Assembly: GCA_017795025.1 (NCBI GenBank)
Contig: CP051243.1
Coordinates: forward strand, 1,364,001 to 1,428,000
Length of the DNA: 64,000 nucleotides
Source of the DNA: Flavobacteriales bacterium
GTDB lineage: Bacteria; Bacteroidota; Bacteroidia; Flavobacteriales; Schleiferiaceae
Direction: 5' to 3'
The notes under the pieces are model-generated. The model made no database searches, was not told the origin of the DNA, and was given only the letters and a program-made list of their open reading frames with translations. Numbering within the stretch: the stretch's first letter is position 1; each line of letters opens with the position of its first letter. The translations under genes were made by a program, and so were the position numbers. Below, in pieces: positions 44,131 through 53,711 of this stretch.

Positions 44131-45225
44131 ATGAATACGGAGAGACGATACGACATCGACTGGTTACGCGTAATTAGCATAGGATTACTGTTAATCTACC
44201 ATATAGCCATCATTTTTCAGCCTTGGGCCCTGTTTATTGGATTTATGCGCAGCGAGCAATTACATGAAGGACTGTGGCAACCTATGACCATGTTAAATGT
44301 GTGGCGCATTCCAATCTTATTCTACGTTTCGGGGATGGGTGTTTTTTTTGCCATACAAAGACGAAACATTAAGCAGCTTTTAATAGATCGGGGTTTAAGA
44401 ATTGGCTTGCCTTTCGTTTTTGGAATCCTTGCTATCGTGCCCTTGCATTGGTTATTCTTTCAAAATTTCTATCAGCTACCTTTAAATTACCAAGCGCAAC
44501 CCGCACACTTATGGTTTTTAGGGAATATCCTAATTTATATTTCCCTGCTCTTCCCCCTATTCTTTTACCTTATAAAAAATCCAAACAATCTCTTTCGCCG
44601 ATTATTAATTCGCTTAATGCATAAACCTTGGGGGCCCCTGCTAGTCCTTCCTTTCTTCGTACTGGAGGTCTTAATCGTTCAACCAGATATATTTTCACTT
44701 TATGCCCAAACCTTACATGGCTACGCTATTGGGTTCTTAGCCTTCCTTTTTGGTTTTATCCTAGTTTATACGGGTGATAGCTTTTGGAAAACAATTAGCA
44801 AGGGAAAGTACTACTACCTCGTGGTTGCGGGCTTGCTGTATTTCTTGCGCTTATACCTCTTTCCTTTTGCATGGCCGCAAGCTTTACTAGCGGTTGAATC
44901 CAATCTCTGGATATTTGGCATTTTCGGCTTAGCCCATCAATATTTAAATAAACCCAGCAAGGTTTTGAGCTACTTAAGCCAAGCTGCCTACCCGATTTAT
45001 ATCATTCACATGTTTGTGATGTACGGAGTTGCGACGGTGGTCCTACCCACTGCCTTGCCGGCCTTGGTTCAATTTGCATTAATCATCTTCCTAAGCTTTA
45101 CATTTTGTTTTGGCTTGTACGAGCTGATCATTAAGCGAATTACCTTCCTGGGTCCCTTGTTTGGATTAAAGTATAAAACTAAAGAACGGGCGACGAAAGG
45201 GCTTCAATCGACTAGCAGCTTATGA
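44131..45225 (+). CDS. Acyltransferase family 3 membrane protein
   Basis: 364 aa from the ATG at 44131 (the frame extends to 44095, but MNTERRYDIDWLRVISIGLL starts the family's first helix). About ten hydrophobic segments; RYDIDWLR near the N-terminus and the histidine HIA/VPLHW region are the expected acyltransferase-3 features. It would acylate a periplasmic glycan or lipid from the cytosol. The stop overlaps the following gene's ATG (ATGA). Confidence 0.85.
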   Translation: MNTERRYDIDWLRVISIGLLLIYHIAIIFQPWALFIGFMRSEQLHEGLWQPMTMLNVWRIPILFYVSGMGVFFAIQRRNIKQLLIDRGLRIGLPFVFGILAIVPLHWLFFQNFYQLPLNYQAQPAHLWFLGNILIYISLLFPLFFYLIKNPNNLFRRLLIRLMHKPWGPLLVLPFFVLEVLIVQPDIFSLYAQTLHGYAIGFLAFLFGFILVYTGDSFWKTISKGKYYYLVVAGLLYFLRLYLFPFAWPQALLAVESNLWIFGIFGLAHQYLNKPSKVLSYLSQAAYPIYIIHMFVMYGVATVVLPTALPALVQFALIIFLSFTFCFGLYELIIKRITFLGPLFGLKYKTKERATKGLQSTSSL

Positions 45226-46274
45226 AAACAAAGAAAAACCAAAACAAAGTCAAAAGAATTTTAGGAATCACCTTAATAATTGCCAGTATTGTGTCTATTC
45301 ATCAATTTGTCCCCTTCCTTTTACTGAAGCTATTTTTTACGCCAATCCCCGATACCGTTCCAGAGCAAATGGAACAGATGTTAGATTATAACATTGAGGG
45401 AGTGATTGTTCACATCGAAAAGCAAGGCGAAGAACCACGCAACTATGCCGTAGGATTAAAAAATCGGCAAACCAAGGAAAAAGCGGATGCCCAAAACTTA
45501 TTTAAGATTGCCAGCATCAGCAAACTATATATGGCCACAGCCTGTGCTAAGCTAATAGCCGCTGGTAAGCTTTCGCTTGATGATACCTTGGCCGAATTGC
45601 TTCCTTCTCTAAAGGAAAAGGTAAGCAATGCCGAAAAAATCACCCTTCGAATGATGATTGAGCACCGTAGTGGAATAGTTGATTATGTGTTTCATCCCGA
45701 TTATGCTAAGGATGGATTGTTCGACAATAATAAGCAAGCCATTGAACTACTCTACGGACTTGAGGCCGACTTTGAACCCAACGAAAAATACGCCTACAGC
45801 AATTCCAACTATCTTTTATTAGGCGCCATTATGGATAGCGTTTTAGGCTATTCTCATCACCGATACATCGATACTACTATCATCCAAGCCCTCGGTCTAA
45901 AACACACCTTTAATCAGCAATCCGAAGTAGATACGGCGAGTTTAATGAGTGGTTACTACGAAGGTTATCAAGCCGATTTAAAGGATCAAAATCATATCCA
46001 TCCAGGGGGATCTATGATTGCCACAGCAGAGGATGTCGCTATCTTCTTGCGGGCTTTAAATGATGGCTCTTTACTAAATGAAGCGGAGGAGAAAGTTTAT
46101 GTTTATCCTAAAGAGCATACTGGGCATTTACCAGGTTACATTAGTATGGCTAACTATGTGCCGGAAATGGATGCCGTAGTGGTCATCTTTATGAATAGCA
46201 GCGGACCTATTCATTGGTCTTATTTAAGGTCGGCCCGACGAAGAATCATGAAAATCCTGAAGCGAGAGCAGTAA
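45222..46274 (+). CDS. Serine hydrolase, beta-lactamase class C fold
   Basis: 350 aa. An N-terminal membrane helix (about 14-38) and a class-C/DD-peptidase-like fold: SxxK at 98-101 (SISK in KIASISKLY), the Tyr-x-Asn motif YSN, and a C-terminal HTG where the family has KTG. It is tethered or secreted. Paralog at 47976-48998 shares GVIVHIEKQG versus GIITYVNKTDG and many other blocks. Possible peptidoglycan or D-amino-acid peptide hydrolase. Confidence 0.88.
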   Translation: MKTKKNQNKVKRILGITLIIASIVSIHQFVPFLLLKLFFTPIPDTVPEQMEQMLDYNIEGVIVHIEKQGEEPRNYAVGLKNRQTKEKADAQNLFKIASISKLYMATACAKLIAAGKLSLDDTLAELLPSLKEKVSNAEKITLRMMIEHRSGIVDYVFHPDYAKDGLFDNNKQAIELLYGLEADFEPNEKYAYSNSNYLLLGAIMDSVLGYSHHRYIDTTIIQALGLKHTFNQQSEVDTASLMSGYYEGYQADLKDQNHIHPGGSMIATAEDVAIFLRALNDGSLLNEAEEKVYVYPKEHTGHLPGYISMANYVPEMDAVVVIFMNSSGPIHWSYLRSARRRIMKILKREQ

Positions 46275-46319
46275 GATTCTTTAATCTCATTTGTAAAACG
46301 AACAACTAAAGACCTAAAG

Positions 46320-47900
46320 ATGAAAAACATTCTAACTTTATTCCTGACCTTAAGTCTGAGCCCAATACTAAATGCACAAGAAGGCCTAAAATTTAGAGTC
46401 TATTTAAAAGACAAAGGTTCTAACGTTCAATTATTAAGCAACCCTCAAGCTTTCCTTTCCAAATCTGCTATTGAGCGAAGGGCCTTACAAGGAATTCCCA
46501 TCAACAAAACCGACCTGGCAATAGCGCCAGAGTACCGGAAGGCCCTGCAAGAATTGGGAGCACAATTTTTAGCCCAGTCCAAATGGCTAAACTATGTTTA
46601 TATCAGTCACCCCAATCCAGAGCTAATTAGAGCCCTACCTTTTGTGAAAAGAATTGAGTTTCCTAAAGCACATTCTGCTGGAATTGCTTCGATCGAACAG
46701 CAAGGAGATACATTAGAATACGGTTATGCCCGCGGCCAGCTGCAAATGTTAAACGGTCACCTGTTACACCAACGCGGCTGCACTGGAAAGGGGGTAAACA
46801 TTGCGATTATAGATGCCGGTTTCGAAGGGTTTATGCAGGCTACTATGTTTGATAGTTTACGAAACTCCGGCCGACTCTTAGGCGCTTATAATTTCATTAC
46901 TAAAAACAGTAATGTGTTTTCAGGCTGGGGAGATCATGGAACAGGAGTAATTTCCACTATGGCCGCGAATGTCCCCGACACTTTTGTGGGTGCCGCTCCT
47001 CATGCCAATTACTGGCTCTTTACTACCGAAAACATCCACCACGAAAGACCTATAGAAATGGATCATTGGGTAATGGCCGCAGAATTTGCCGATAGTGTTG
47101 GCGTACAGGTGATAAACTCTTCGGTTGCTTATAGGACTTTCGATGACGCTCAGTTCAATATCAGCTACAGCGATTTAGATGGAAATATCACCATTATTAC
47201 CAAAGCAGCCGATATAGCTGCGAACAAGGGTATTTTGGTTGTGGCCGCTGCGGGTAACACCGGCACCAGTGCAGATCCCTACATCCTCTCTCCAGGAGAT
47301 GGCGATTCGGTTTTAACCGTTGGTGGGGTAAATTGGCAAGGCCTATTTGATCAAGCTTCAAGCATTGGTCCAACGGCGGATGGAAGAATTAAACCAGATG
47401 TCTTAGCTCAATCGGCTCCAGCCACAATTGTAAATGGATTAGGCCAAGTAGACATTGAATTCGGAACCTCTTTTGCCGCTCCAGTGGTTGCGGGTTTAGG
47501 CGCTTGTTTAATCGAAGCCTACCCTAGTCGACATAGTGAAGAAATTGCTGGGTTTATTCGTCGATCTGCACACCTTTACACCTCTCCGAATGACTCCATG
47601 GGTTACGGGATTCCTAATTTTGATACCGCTTTTAGCCTTGCCACTCCGCAATATTTAGTGCAAAAAGATAGCTACCAAATTTATCCTAACCCTGTTGAGG
47701 ATTACCTAATACTTGACACCAAGGCTCGAAAGGATTGGAGATGTACGCTGCGTATTTACAATATGCAAGGCACACTCCTGCATACAATTAAGATTGAGGC
47801 TTTTAAGTCGAAAAGGATAGCATTAAATTTAAATCCGGGATTATACATCCTAGTACTCGATGGTGATCTAAACGGAACCCACCGCATCCAAAAACTGTAA
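46320..47900 (+). CDS. T9SS-secreted subtilisin-like S8 protease
   Basis: 526 aa. Signal peptide (1-19), propeptide region, S8 catalytic triad: D165 in IIDAGFEG, H206 in GDHGTG and S384 in FGTSFAAPVVAG. C-terminal type-A T9SS sorting domain (about 455-526: YQIYPNPVEDYLIL, LNPGLYILVLDG). Secreted or surface-attached. It lies between two beta-lactamase-fold hydrolases. Confidence 0.92.
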   Translation: MKNILTLFLTLSLSPILNAQEGLKFRVYLKDKGSNVQLLSNPQAFLSKSAIERRALQGIPINKTDLAIAPEYRKALQELGAQFLAQSKWLNYVYISHPNPELIRALPFVKRIEFPKAHSAGIASIEQQGDTLEYGYARGQLQMLNGHLLHQRGCTGKGVNIAIIDAGFEGFMQATMFDSLRNSGRLLGAYNFITKNSNVFSGWGDHGTGVISTMAANVPDTFVGAAPHANYWLFTTENIHHERPIEMDHWVMAAEFADSVGVQVINSSVAYRTFDDAQFNISYSDLDGNITIITKAADIAANKGILVVAAAGNTGTSADPYILSPGDGDSVLTVGGVNWQGLFDQASSIGPTADGRIKPDVLAQSAPATIVNGLGQVDIEFGTSFAAPVVAGLGACLIEAYPSRHSEEIAGFIRRSAHLYTSPNDSMGYGIPNFDTAFSLATPQYLVQKDSYQIYPNPVEDYLILDTKARKDWRCTLRIYNMQGTLLHTIKIEAFKSKRIALNLNPGLYILVLDGDLNGTHRIQKL

Positions 47901-47975
47901 ATCATTAAGCAAATAGTCCACTTTTTTTCGAGTTCAATCGAGCTCGAATAAGAACCTATTTGCCAATTCTAAGTA

Positions 47976-48998
47976 TTGATTATGAAACCGTATCGATTAG
48001 CATTCTTAGGCTTAGCCCTTTTCAGTTTAGCCTCCTGTTCGAAAGATCTGGTATATTTCCCCAACAGCACGCAGGATGAACTCCATCAGGCTGTTGAAAG
48101 AGGCATTGACGGGATCATCACCTATGTGAATAAAACGGATGGTTCTTTATTTTATGCTTCGGGCTTTAGCGATCGCGTGCTAAAAGTTGAAGCCCAGCCG
48201 CAGGACTTATTTAAGATTGCCAGTATAAGCAAGCTTTACATAGCTGCCGCAACGGCCAAATTAGTGGCAGCAGATAGCTTAGCGCTACATATGACTTTGG
48301 ACGAACTCATTCCCGAAGTAAAAGGACGTATTGCCAATGCTTCTAAAATCACCTTGGCCATGTTACTCAGGCATCGTAGTGGAATCCCCGACTATATTTT
48401 CGAGTCAGGTTTTAAAAGCGATACCAAGGACAGTTACCTGGAAGTGGCTTCTTTGATTTTCGATAAGGCCGCTGAATTTGAACCTGGAAAAGACTATGCT
48501 TATTCCAACACCAATTACCTCTTAATTGGCGAAATACTAGATCGAAGCTTGGGCTACTCACACCATGAGTATATACAGAAAGAAATTCTGGACTTTCTAG
48601 ACCTAAAAAATACTTATCACCTCTACCATCAGGCTGACACTAACCAGGTAATGCATGGCTATTTACTAGGTTGGGAGCCCGACCTAAAATCGCAGGACCA
48701 TGTGTTGCCCGGAGGTTCGATGGTGGCCAGTGCCGAAGATGTGGGTCTGTTTATTCGAGCCATGATTGACGGAAGCTTATTTACAAACAAAGAGCAAGCG
48801 ATTTACGGCTCGATATACGAATACGGCCATACGGGCTGGATACCGGGCTATACCAGTATTGCGCGCTATCATCCTGAAATTGATGCGGTGATTGTACAAT
48901 TTGTAAACACCAGCGGAAAAGAAATCTTTTGGCTCGAATTGGAAAGGACTTACAACCGAATTGTGCAAAGCGTAGAACATGAACTTCAATACTACTAA
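47976..48998 (+). CDS. Serine hydrolase lipoprotein, beta-lactamase class C fold
   Basis: 340 aa lipoprotein (LFSLASC, Cys19). SxxK motif S81/K84 (SISK), YSN, and HTGWIPG near the C-terminus. Clearly paralogous to the protein at 45222-46274, with shared DLFKIASISKLYIAAA, HRSGI and DAVIVQFVN. Anchored in the outer membrane or periplasm. The two paralogs flank the subtilase. Confidence 0.88.
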   Translation: MIMKPYRLAFLGLALFSLASCSKDLVYFPNSTQDELHQAVERGIDGIITYVNKTDGSLFYASGFSDRVLKVEAQPQDLFKIASISKLYIAAATAKLVAADSLALHMTLDELIPEVKGRIANASKITLAMLLRHRSGIPDYIFESGFKSDTKDSYLEVASLIFDKAAEFEPGKDYAYSNTNYLLIGEILDRSLGYSHHEYIQKEILDFLDLKNTYHLYHQADTNQVMHGYLLGWEPDLKSQDHVLPGGSMVASAEDVGLFIRAMIDGSLFTNKEQAIYGSIYEYGHTGWIPGYTSIARYHPEIDAVIVQFVNTSGKEIFWLELERTYNRIVQSVEHELQYY

Positions 48999-49000
48999 AG

Positions 49001-49543
49001 ATGAAAATTAAAACACTTATTCTAGCCTTGCTTTTAGTTTCTGCTTTCGGGAAGGCCCAATCAATCACTAAAAATCAAGGATTTGGTGTGTTAACCGGTA
49101 GCACCTACTCCACTGAGTTTCCCTTTTTGCTCAGCCCGGGGGTTCTTTATTATTTTGGAAGCCATCAGCTCGAACTAGGACTGACTTTTAACCCCTTTAA
49201 TAGGTATTATCAGCGCAGCATTGGATCTAGCCTCAGCTACAAATACTATCCCAACCAGCGTAGCACCAAGTTTAGCCTCTACTTTTTAACTCAAGTAGGG
49301 TACCAACAAAATGATATCTATAATTACTACCAAACCACTAAGCAATATCTACATGGAAATGCTGGTTATGGCTTTGAAGTTCAAGGTTATGCTGGGCTTT
49401 TTATGGGGACCCATTTAAGCTTTGGACTCTATAGCGATCGGATGGTTTCGGAACTTCCCACCGATGCCTTCCATGATTGTGGATTTTTCACAGATTGGGA
49501 TTACGGTGTTTCCTTTCAATTCATGCTTGGCTACCGATGGTAA
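49001..49543 (+). CDS. Hypothetical outer-membrane protein
   Basis: 180 aa starting 2 bp after the lipoprotein stop. Signal peptide (about 1-19, ending FGKAQ), strand-rich body with many Tyr/Phe residues, ending FMLGYRW. Consistent with a small outer-membrane barrel. Probably co-transcribed with the serine hydrolase. Confidence 0.65.
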   Translation: MKIKTLILALLLVSAFGKAQSITKNQGFGVLTGSTYSTEFPFLLSPGVLYYFGSHQLELGLTFNPFNRYYQRSIGSSLSYKYYPNQRSTKFSLYFLTQVGYQQNDIYNYYQTTKQYLHGNAGYGFEVQGYAGLFMGTHLSFGLYSDRMVSELPTDAFHDCGFFTDWDYGVSFQFMLGYRW

Positions 49544-49619
49544 AAAGGTGGTGCAATCGAAAGTACTCACTTGAACTAAAAGCTTGGTTTCTGTCCTTTT
49601 TGATAGTAGGAGTTACTTA

Positions 49620-49638
49620 AAAGAGTGCTCCACTCTTT
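49620..49638 (-). terminator. Terminator for the 31-residue gene
   Basis: AAAGAGTG-GAG-CACTCTTT on the minus strand (8-bp stem, 3-base loop) begins 2 bp after the small gene's stop. Confidence 0.55.
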
Positions 49639-49639
49639 A

Positions 49640-49735
49640 TTACCTCTTTCTTTTCCAGGTCCACCTGATGGCGATAATAGAGAGGATTAAAGCGAGTATT
49701 GAAAGTCCTAAGCCAAGATAATTATTAAAGTCCAT
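49640..49735 (-). CDS. 31-residue single-pass membrane protein
   Basis: M-D-F-N-N then a hydrophobic helix (about residues 6-23, LGLGLSILALILSIIAI) and a basic tail RWTWKRKR. The charge distribution (acidic/neutral start, basic C-terminal end) fits one membrane helix. Too short for routine gene calling, but a TTTC-N19-TATCTTTG promoter ends 3 bp before the ATG and an 8-bp hairpin follows the stop. Function unknown; it lies after, and on the same strand as, the 49819-50334 gene. Confidence 0.7.
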   Translation of the reverse strand: MDFNNYLGLGLSILALILSIIAIRWTWKRKR

Positions 49736-49738
49736 ATT

Positions 49739-49769
49739 CAAAGATAAACCGCTTGCGGCACTTTTGAAA
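49739..49769 (-). promoter_or_regulatory. Promoter of the 31-residue gene
   Basis: Minus strand TTTC, 19 bases, TATCTTTG, matching TTTG-N19-TAnnTTTG apart from one base. The -7 box ends 3 bp before the ATG, so the transcript is probably leaderless. Confidence 0.55.
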
Positions 49770-49818
49770 CGGCTACCTAAAAGAAGGAAGAATCAAACTT
49801 ATTGGATACCAAGGAGGG

Positions 49819-50334
49819 TTAGTTCATTGATTTCATCATCGACTCTACACCAGCCTCTGTGGCCTCATATTCCTTAAGGGCGGTGATTTTTCGATTTTTC
49901 AGGCTTACGGACAACAGCTTCTCGGGATTTACCTCCATCCGGAAAGGAGCCGCTTCCGCCTCATCTCTAAAGATGAGAACGGGGTATTCAAAGTCCTTAA
50001 GTCCGGGTAAGATGAACATCTTTTGAATAATTCCCGGGGCGGCGCTCACGTCGACAATGAGGTGCATATGATGCTCTGCTAAATAGCTAGGGTCTTGCTT
50101 GGCCAAAAAATCGTTCACCGCATGGGCGGCCTCTTTGTCGAGCGCTACAATCAGATGCTCGGTCTGGGCATCCATGGTATGCGATTCCCCAAATTGATCC
50201 GTGAAAGTGTAATTGGGCATTTGTTGGTTGAGCACAAAAACAGGGCCTTCTATGGGAGCTTTGGGGATGGCTGCACTAAAGAGAAAAATAAGGAGAAAGG
50301 AAAAGGGGGAGTAAAGCACCTTCTGCATAATCAA
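49819..50334 (-). CDS. Hypothetical secreted thioredoxin-fold-like protein
   Basis: 171 aa with a signal peptide (about 1-22). The order MPNYTFTDQFGESHTM, HLIVALDKEAAHA, HLIVDVSAAPGIIQKMFILPG and FEYPVLIF reads like a thioredoxin-like fold lacking a CxxC. Known homologs are uncharacterised. Likely periplasmic. Confidence 0.6.
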   Translation of the reverse strand: MIMQKVLYSPFSFLLIFLFSAAIPKAPIEGPVFVLNQQMPNYTFTDQFGESHTMDAQTEHLIVALDKEAAHAVNDFLAKQDPSYLAEHHMHLIVDVSAAPGIIQKMFILPGLKDFEYPVLIFRDEAEAAPFRMEVNPEKLLSVSLKNRKITALKEYEATEAGVESMMKSMN

Positions 50335-50592
50335 AGCAATTTTGGGATGCTGCGAAGGTACTAAGCATGCTTTACTAGGGATAGCGGTTTGGCTAATTAT
50401 CTGGATAATGGGGTGATCTTTGGCGGAAAGGGCTAGCTTGGGATTCGATAGTTGGCGGAAATCCTATTAGTGTAGGTTTCACTTTTTAGCTGTTCATGTT
50501 TGTCAAAAAGCTTCACTAATATTTGAAAAAGAAATGAAAGACAAGGATTTCGGAAATTTACGGTGCCTTCCAATATAACTGAGATCAAAGAG

Positions 50593-51114
50593 ATGAGTAG
50601 AGTATTTATTGCTGTTCTTTTAGTTGCAATCTTAGGCTTCAACAGTGCCGAAGCTCAAGACTTCGCAAATAAAAATTGGAGATTAGGAATAACAATCCCC
50701 GTCGTAAATGTTGATTCCTATCAAAAAGAAATGTGGACCGGGTTATCTGCATCCTACAAAGGATTCACCTTAAACTATTATGCTGTCCTAACAAGTGAAT
50801 TTCTTGCTGAAGGGAGCGGAGAATTTCAAAGACGCGTATCCCAACCATGGGAATATACCGCTCGAATGTCTTTCGGGTACAGCTATATGTTTGGAAAAAA
50901 TGAAGAATCAAATTTTAACCCCATTGTAGGCCTTTACTTACTTACAATGCAAGGCGCAGAACCCGATATCGACCTTGGATTTAGATACAAAAGAATGGTA
51001 TTTCTCCTCTCCCCTCATCTTGAAAGTCGGTCAAATGCAAGGTGGTTTCCAAGCTTCGGACGGGCTAGCAGTAGAAACATGATTTTAAAATTTAAAGTTC
51101 AAGTGTTGCTGTAG
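50593..51114 (+). CDS. Hypothetical outer-membrane protein
   Basis: 173 aa from the ATG at 50593, which begins a signal peptide (MSRVFIAVLLVAILGFNSAEA). Strand-rich body with many aromatic residues, ending FKVQVLL. Probably a small outer-membrane barrel. Monocistronic. The region 51115-51328 carries no gene. Confidence 0.65.
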   Translation: MSRVFIAVLLVAILGFNSAEAQDFANKNWRLGITIPVVNVDSYQKEMWTGLSASYKGFTLNYYAVLTSEFLAEGSGEFQRRVSQPWEYTARMSFGYSYMFGKNEESNFNPIVGLYLLTMQGAEPDIDLGFRYKRMVFLLSPHLESRSNARWFPSFGRASSRNMILKFKVQVLL

Positions 51115-51328
51115 TTATACAATTTTAAGCCCTTAAATGCATTTGGGAACATTTTCATCAAAGAAGTAAAGGGATGGTTTTGGTTTTAGTGGACTGTAAC
51201 AGTTTTTACTCTTTAAGAGTGATGGGGTTTAGGGCGGCTTACATATACACTAACAACCAAAATGGAAAAAGAGCCCCAAAAAAAATCCCCACGAAATCAT
51301 GGGGATTTAGCTTTAACTACAACCTCTA

Positions 51329-53302
51329 TCAGTCTTGATAAATGTTATTGGTATTGCGATTGCCTGGCTGATCCTCAAACCAGTTGGTAAACTGCGCACC
51401 AGCACTGATGGCCCATTGAGCAAATCGTAAATAGGCGTCGGTTACTTGCACTTTTTCTTTCGGATAATCGAAGCTCTCGACAATGTTGATAGCCCAAGGA
51501 AGATTATTCTCATTTACATAGGTACTTCCTGAACCCAAATTGGAGTCATCATCTACTGTCCCAAAGAATGAATTGTTAGCAAGTGCGGTTGGTGCCATAT
51601 TAGCTAAATGCACTTCACGACCTCTATCTTGATTCACAATAATGAATGGATTGAAGTTAGCAATATTCAAATCGTTGTAAGAGAACACATTATTAGGGAA
51701 TTGAATATTGATTACAATGGTATCGGGCTGTACGAAGGGAGCTCCAACCGTAGTGTTCACACCAATTCCAGAACCTGGATGCTTCATCAATTTGTAAGTG
51801 TTATCGTAAACAATGATGGTAGGTTTATTTTGATTCGCCTCAAAACCATTAGCCTTAAGAGTTACCAAATTCTCAAATAGTTCAGACCCAGTAGCAGTCA
51901 GCTGCGCATCAGTCAACGTATTGCTATTGAACTGAAAACCAAAACCATTACTGTATCCTGCACCGAAAGCCCTCAGAATAAAAGTAGCTTGCACCTCCAT
52001 TACATTGTTCAAATTATTGGTCTTCACTAAAAACTGGTAGTCGATTACTGCATCATTGAAATCGTAATCGCCCTGGGCAGGCCAAAGATCCTCGTAAGCC
52101 AAAGTCCCAAAGCCAGTAGCAGGGTATAAATTCTCAATAGCAGGAATAATATCAACGGTGATAGTAGCGGTTGCACAAAGGCCATTCTGATCACAAACGC
52201 TATAGGATATAGTGCTTTGACCGGTGAAATTTAAAGCAGGAGTAAAGGTTACCACCCCATTATTTACACTAAATACGCCTTCACTTGCTGGAGGAGTTGT
52301 TGCTGATACAAAAGTGATTGATGATGGAACTAAAGGAGTGGAACCTGCTGCATCATTGATAAGCGGGTCAATATCCACAGGAGTATTTATGGTTGTTGTC
52401 GCTACATCATCGCTAGCGCTTGGAGGGAGACTAGAAGGATTAGGACCAGTACAAACATCTGAGGCTAACTGGCAATTGTTGGTCTTAGAACCAGAGAAAG
52501 CATTCAAACTACCATCTAAATCGTTTGTACAATAATAGCCCAAGCTTGCATTCCCCTGCATTCCTTGGATTTTAAGCTTCTGTTTGCCTCTTATTGAATA
52601 AATGGAACCTGTAATATTGGAAGATTCAAGCTCTAAGTTAGAGGTATTCGAATTAGCATTTAACTTTAAGTTACTGGCATTAATGAAACTTGAACCTTTG
52701 ATGGTAAGATTTCCGGTACCGGATAATCCTGAAACTTTAGAAACATCGGTCATTACTGCTCTATTGGAAGATGAAGCGATTCCATCGTAAAGAATATTCT
52801 GTGCCACTCGTAAGCACACATTATCCATAAGAATATCCTTTACGTCACTTTTAAAGTCATAGTTACCACTCACGTAAATTGTGGCATCTTGCCAATCAAT
52901 GGTACCTTTTTCAATAAGCATGTTGCCGCCATTGCCTGGATTTCGACTTTCATAGGTTCCATCATTAATGTGAAATTCACAATTCTGATCCTTCATAGTG
53001 AAAGTTGGTGCCGGATTACCACTGTTACCCATAACTAGCTTGCCTCCGTTTTGAATAAACAGCTTAGCTCTACCTTCAAGAATCAAATCCTGATTCATGG
53101 TTACGGTGTAGTTATCAGGGATAATTACTATGCTGGTTCCATTTACGGTCTTACTAGGTGCACCACTGGCCCCGCCAGAGGTTTGCCAAGTTGAAGATGA
53201 GGTCCAATTACCGTTTCGCTTAGCAATCCAAGTCTTCTGCGCAACAGCAGTGCTTAAAAAAAGCACTTGCATGAGGATTATATAAAATGTTCTTAGTTTC
53301 AT
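51329..53302 (-). CDS. LruC-domain secreted protein
   Basis: 657 aa with a signal peptide (about 1-22). N-terminal half carries right-handed-beta/pectate-like repetitive strands (about 30-270). An Ig-like/CshA-type module spans about 295-385 (ASDDVATTTINTPVDIDPLI, TFTPALNFTGQSTISYSV). The LruC domain starts near 395 (FGTLAYEDLWPAQGDYDFND, then AVIDYQFLV). LruC proteins are secreted surface proteins of Bacteroidota; function unclear. Its gene follows a small lipoprotein gene in the same direction. Confidence 0.88.
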   Translation of the reverse strand: MKLRTFYIILMQVLFLSTAVAQKTWIAKRNGNWTSSSTWQTSGGASGAPSKTVNGTSIVIIPDNYTVTMNQDLILEGRAKLFIQNGGKLVMGNSGNPAPTFTMKDQNCEFHINDGTYESRNPGNGGNMLIEKGTIDWQDATIYVSGNYDFKSDVKDILMDNVCLRVAQNILYDGIASSSNRAVMTDVSKVSGLSGTGNLTIKGSSFINASNLKLNANSNTSNLELESSNITGSIYSIRGKQKLKIQGMQGNASLGYYCTNDLDGSLNAFSGSKTNNCQLASDVCTGPNPSSLPPSASDDVATTTINTPVDIDPLINDAAGSTPLVPSSITFVSATTPPASEGVFSVNNGVVTFTPALNFTGQSTISYSVCDQNGLCATATITVDIIPAIENLYPATGFGTLAYEDLWPAQGDYDFNDAVIDYQFLVKTNNLNNVMEVQATFILRAFGAGYSNGFGFQFNSNTLTDAQLTATGSELFENLVTLKANGFEANQNKPTIIVYDNTYKLMKHPGSGIGVNTTVGAPFVQPDTIVINIQFPNNVFSYNDLNIANFNPFIIVNQDRGREVHLANMAPTALANNSFFGTVDDDSNLGSGSTYVNENNLPWAINIVESFDYPKEKVQVTDAYLRFAQWAISAGAQFTNWFEDQPGNRNTNNIYQD

Positions 53303-53327
53303 AGCTAAAGAAATATTTAAAGTTTGA

Positions 53328-53690
53328 TTAGAAATTGTGAACTACAGTACCTCCACGAACGGGCAACTCTAACTCTTCACCCATGAAGATAACCTTTACT
53401 TTTGAGTGTTTCGCCGCTAGACCTAGATCGATTTCCAACTTGGAATTGGAGCTCAAAAAAGCCTTATGTATGGAAACGCCTTCTCCATTTCTAATCTCTA
53501 AAAGACCTGATCGGGATGACTGAAACTCGAATTTAACGTCTTGATGGGTTTTCCAATCGAAACCTTCTGGCGCTACTAAAGTACTCATCTCTCCATCGAA
53601 TGAGGGTGAGAAATCTTGTTGTACGTCCTTTTCGCATGAGCTCAGGAACAATACCGCTCCGATAGCTACTAAAAATGATATATTCTTCAT
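53328..53690 (-). CDS. Small lipoprotein next to LruC protein
   Basis: 120 aa lipoprotein (signal ending VLFLSSC, Cys19). Beta-rich body: FDWKTHQDVKFEFQSSRSGL, GVSIHKAFLSSNSKLEIDL and a terminal LPVRGGTVVHNF. LruC proteins are often next to such lipoproteins, so this is probably a partner or attachment factor. Start at 53690; 25 bp to the LruC gene, so they form one operon. Confidence 0.7.
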   Translation of the reverse strand: MKNISFLVAIGAVLFLSSCEKDVQQDFSPSFDGEMSTLVAPEGFDWKTHQDVKFEFQSSRSGLLEIRNGEGVSIHKAFLSSNSKLEIDLGLAAKHSKVKVIFMGEELELPVRGGTVVHNF

Positions 53691-53711
53691 GGTTGTCTTT
53701 TTTAATATTTA

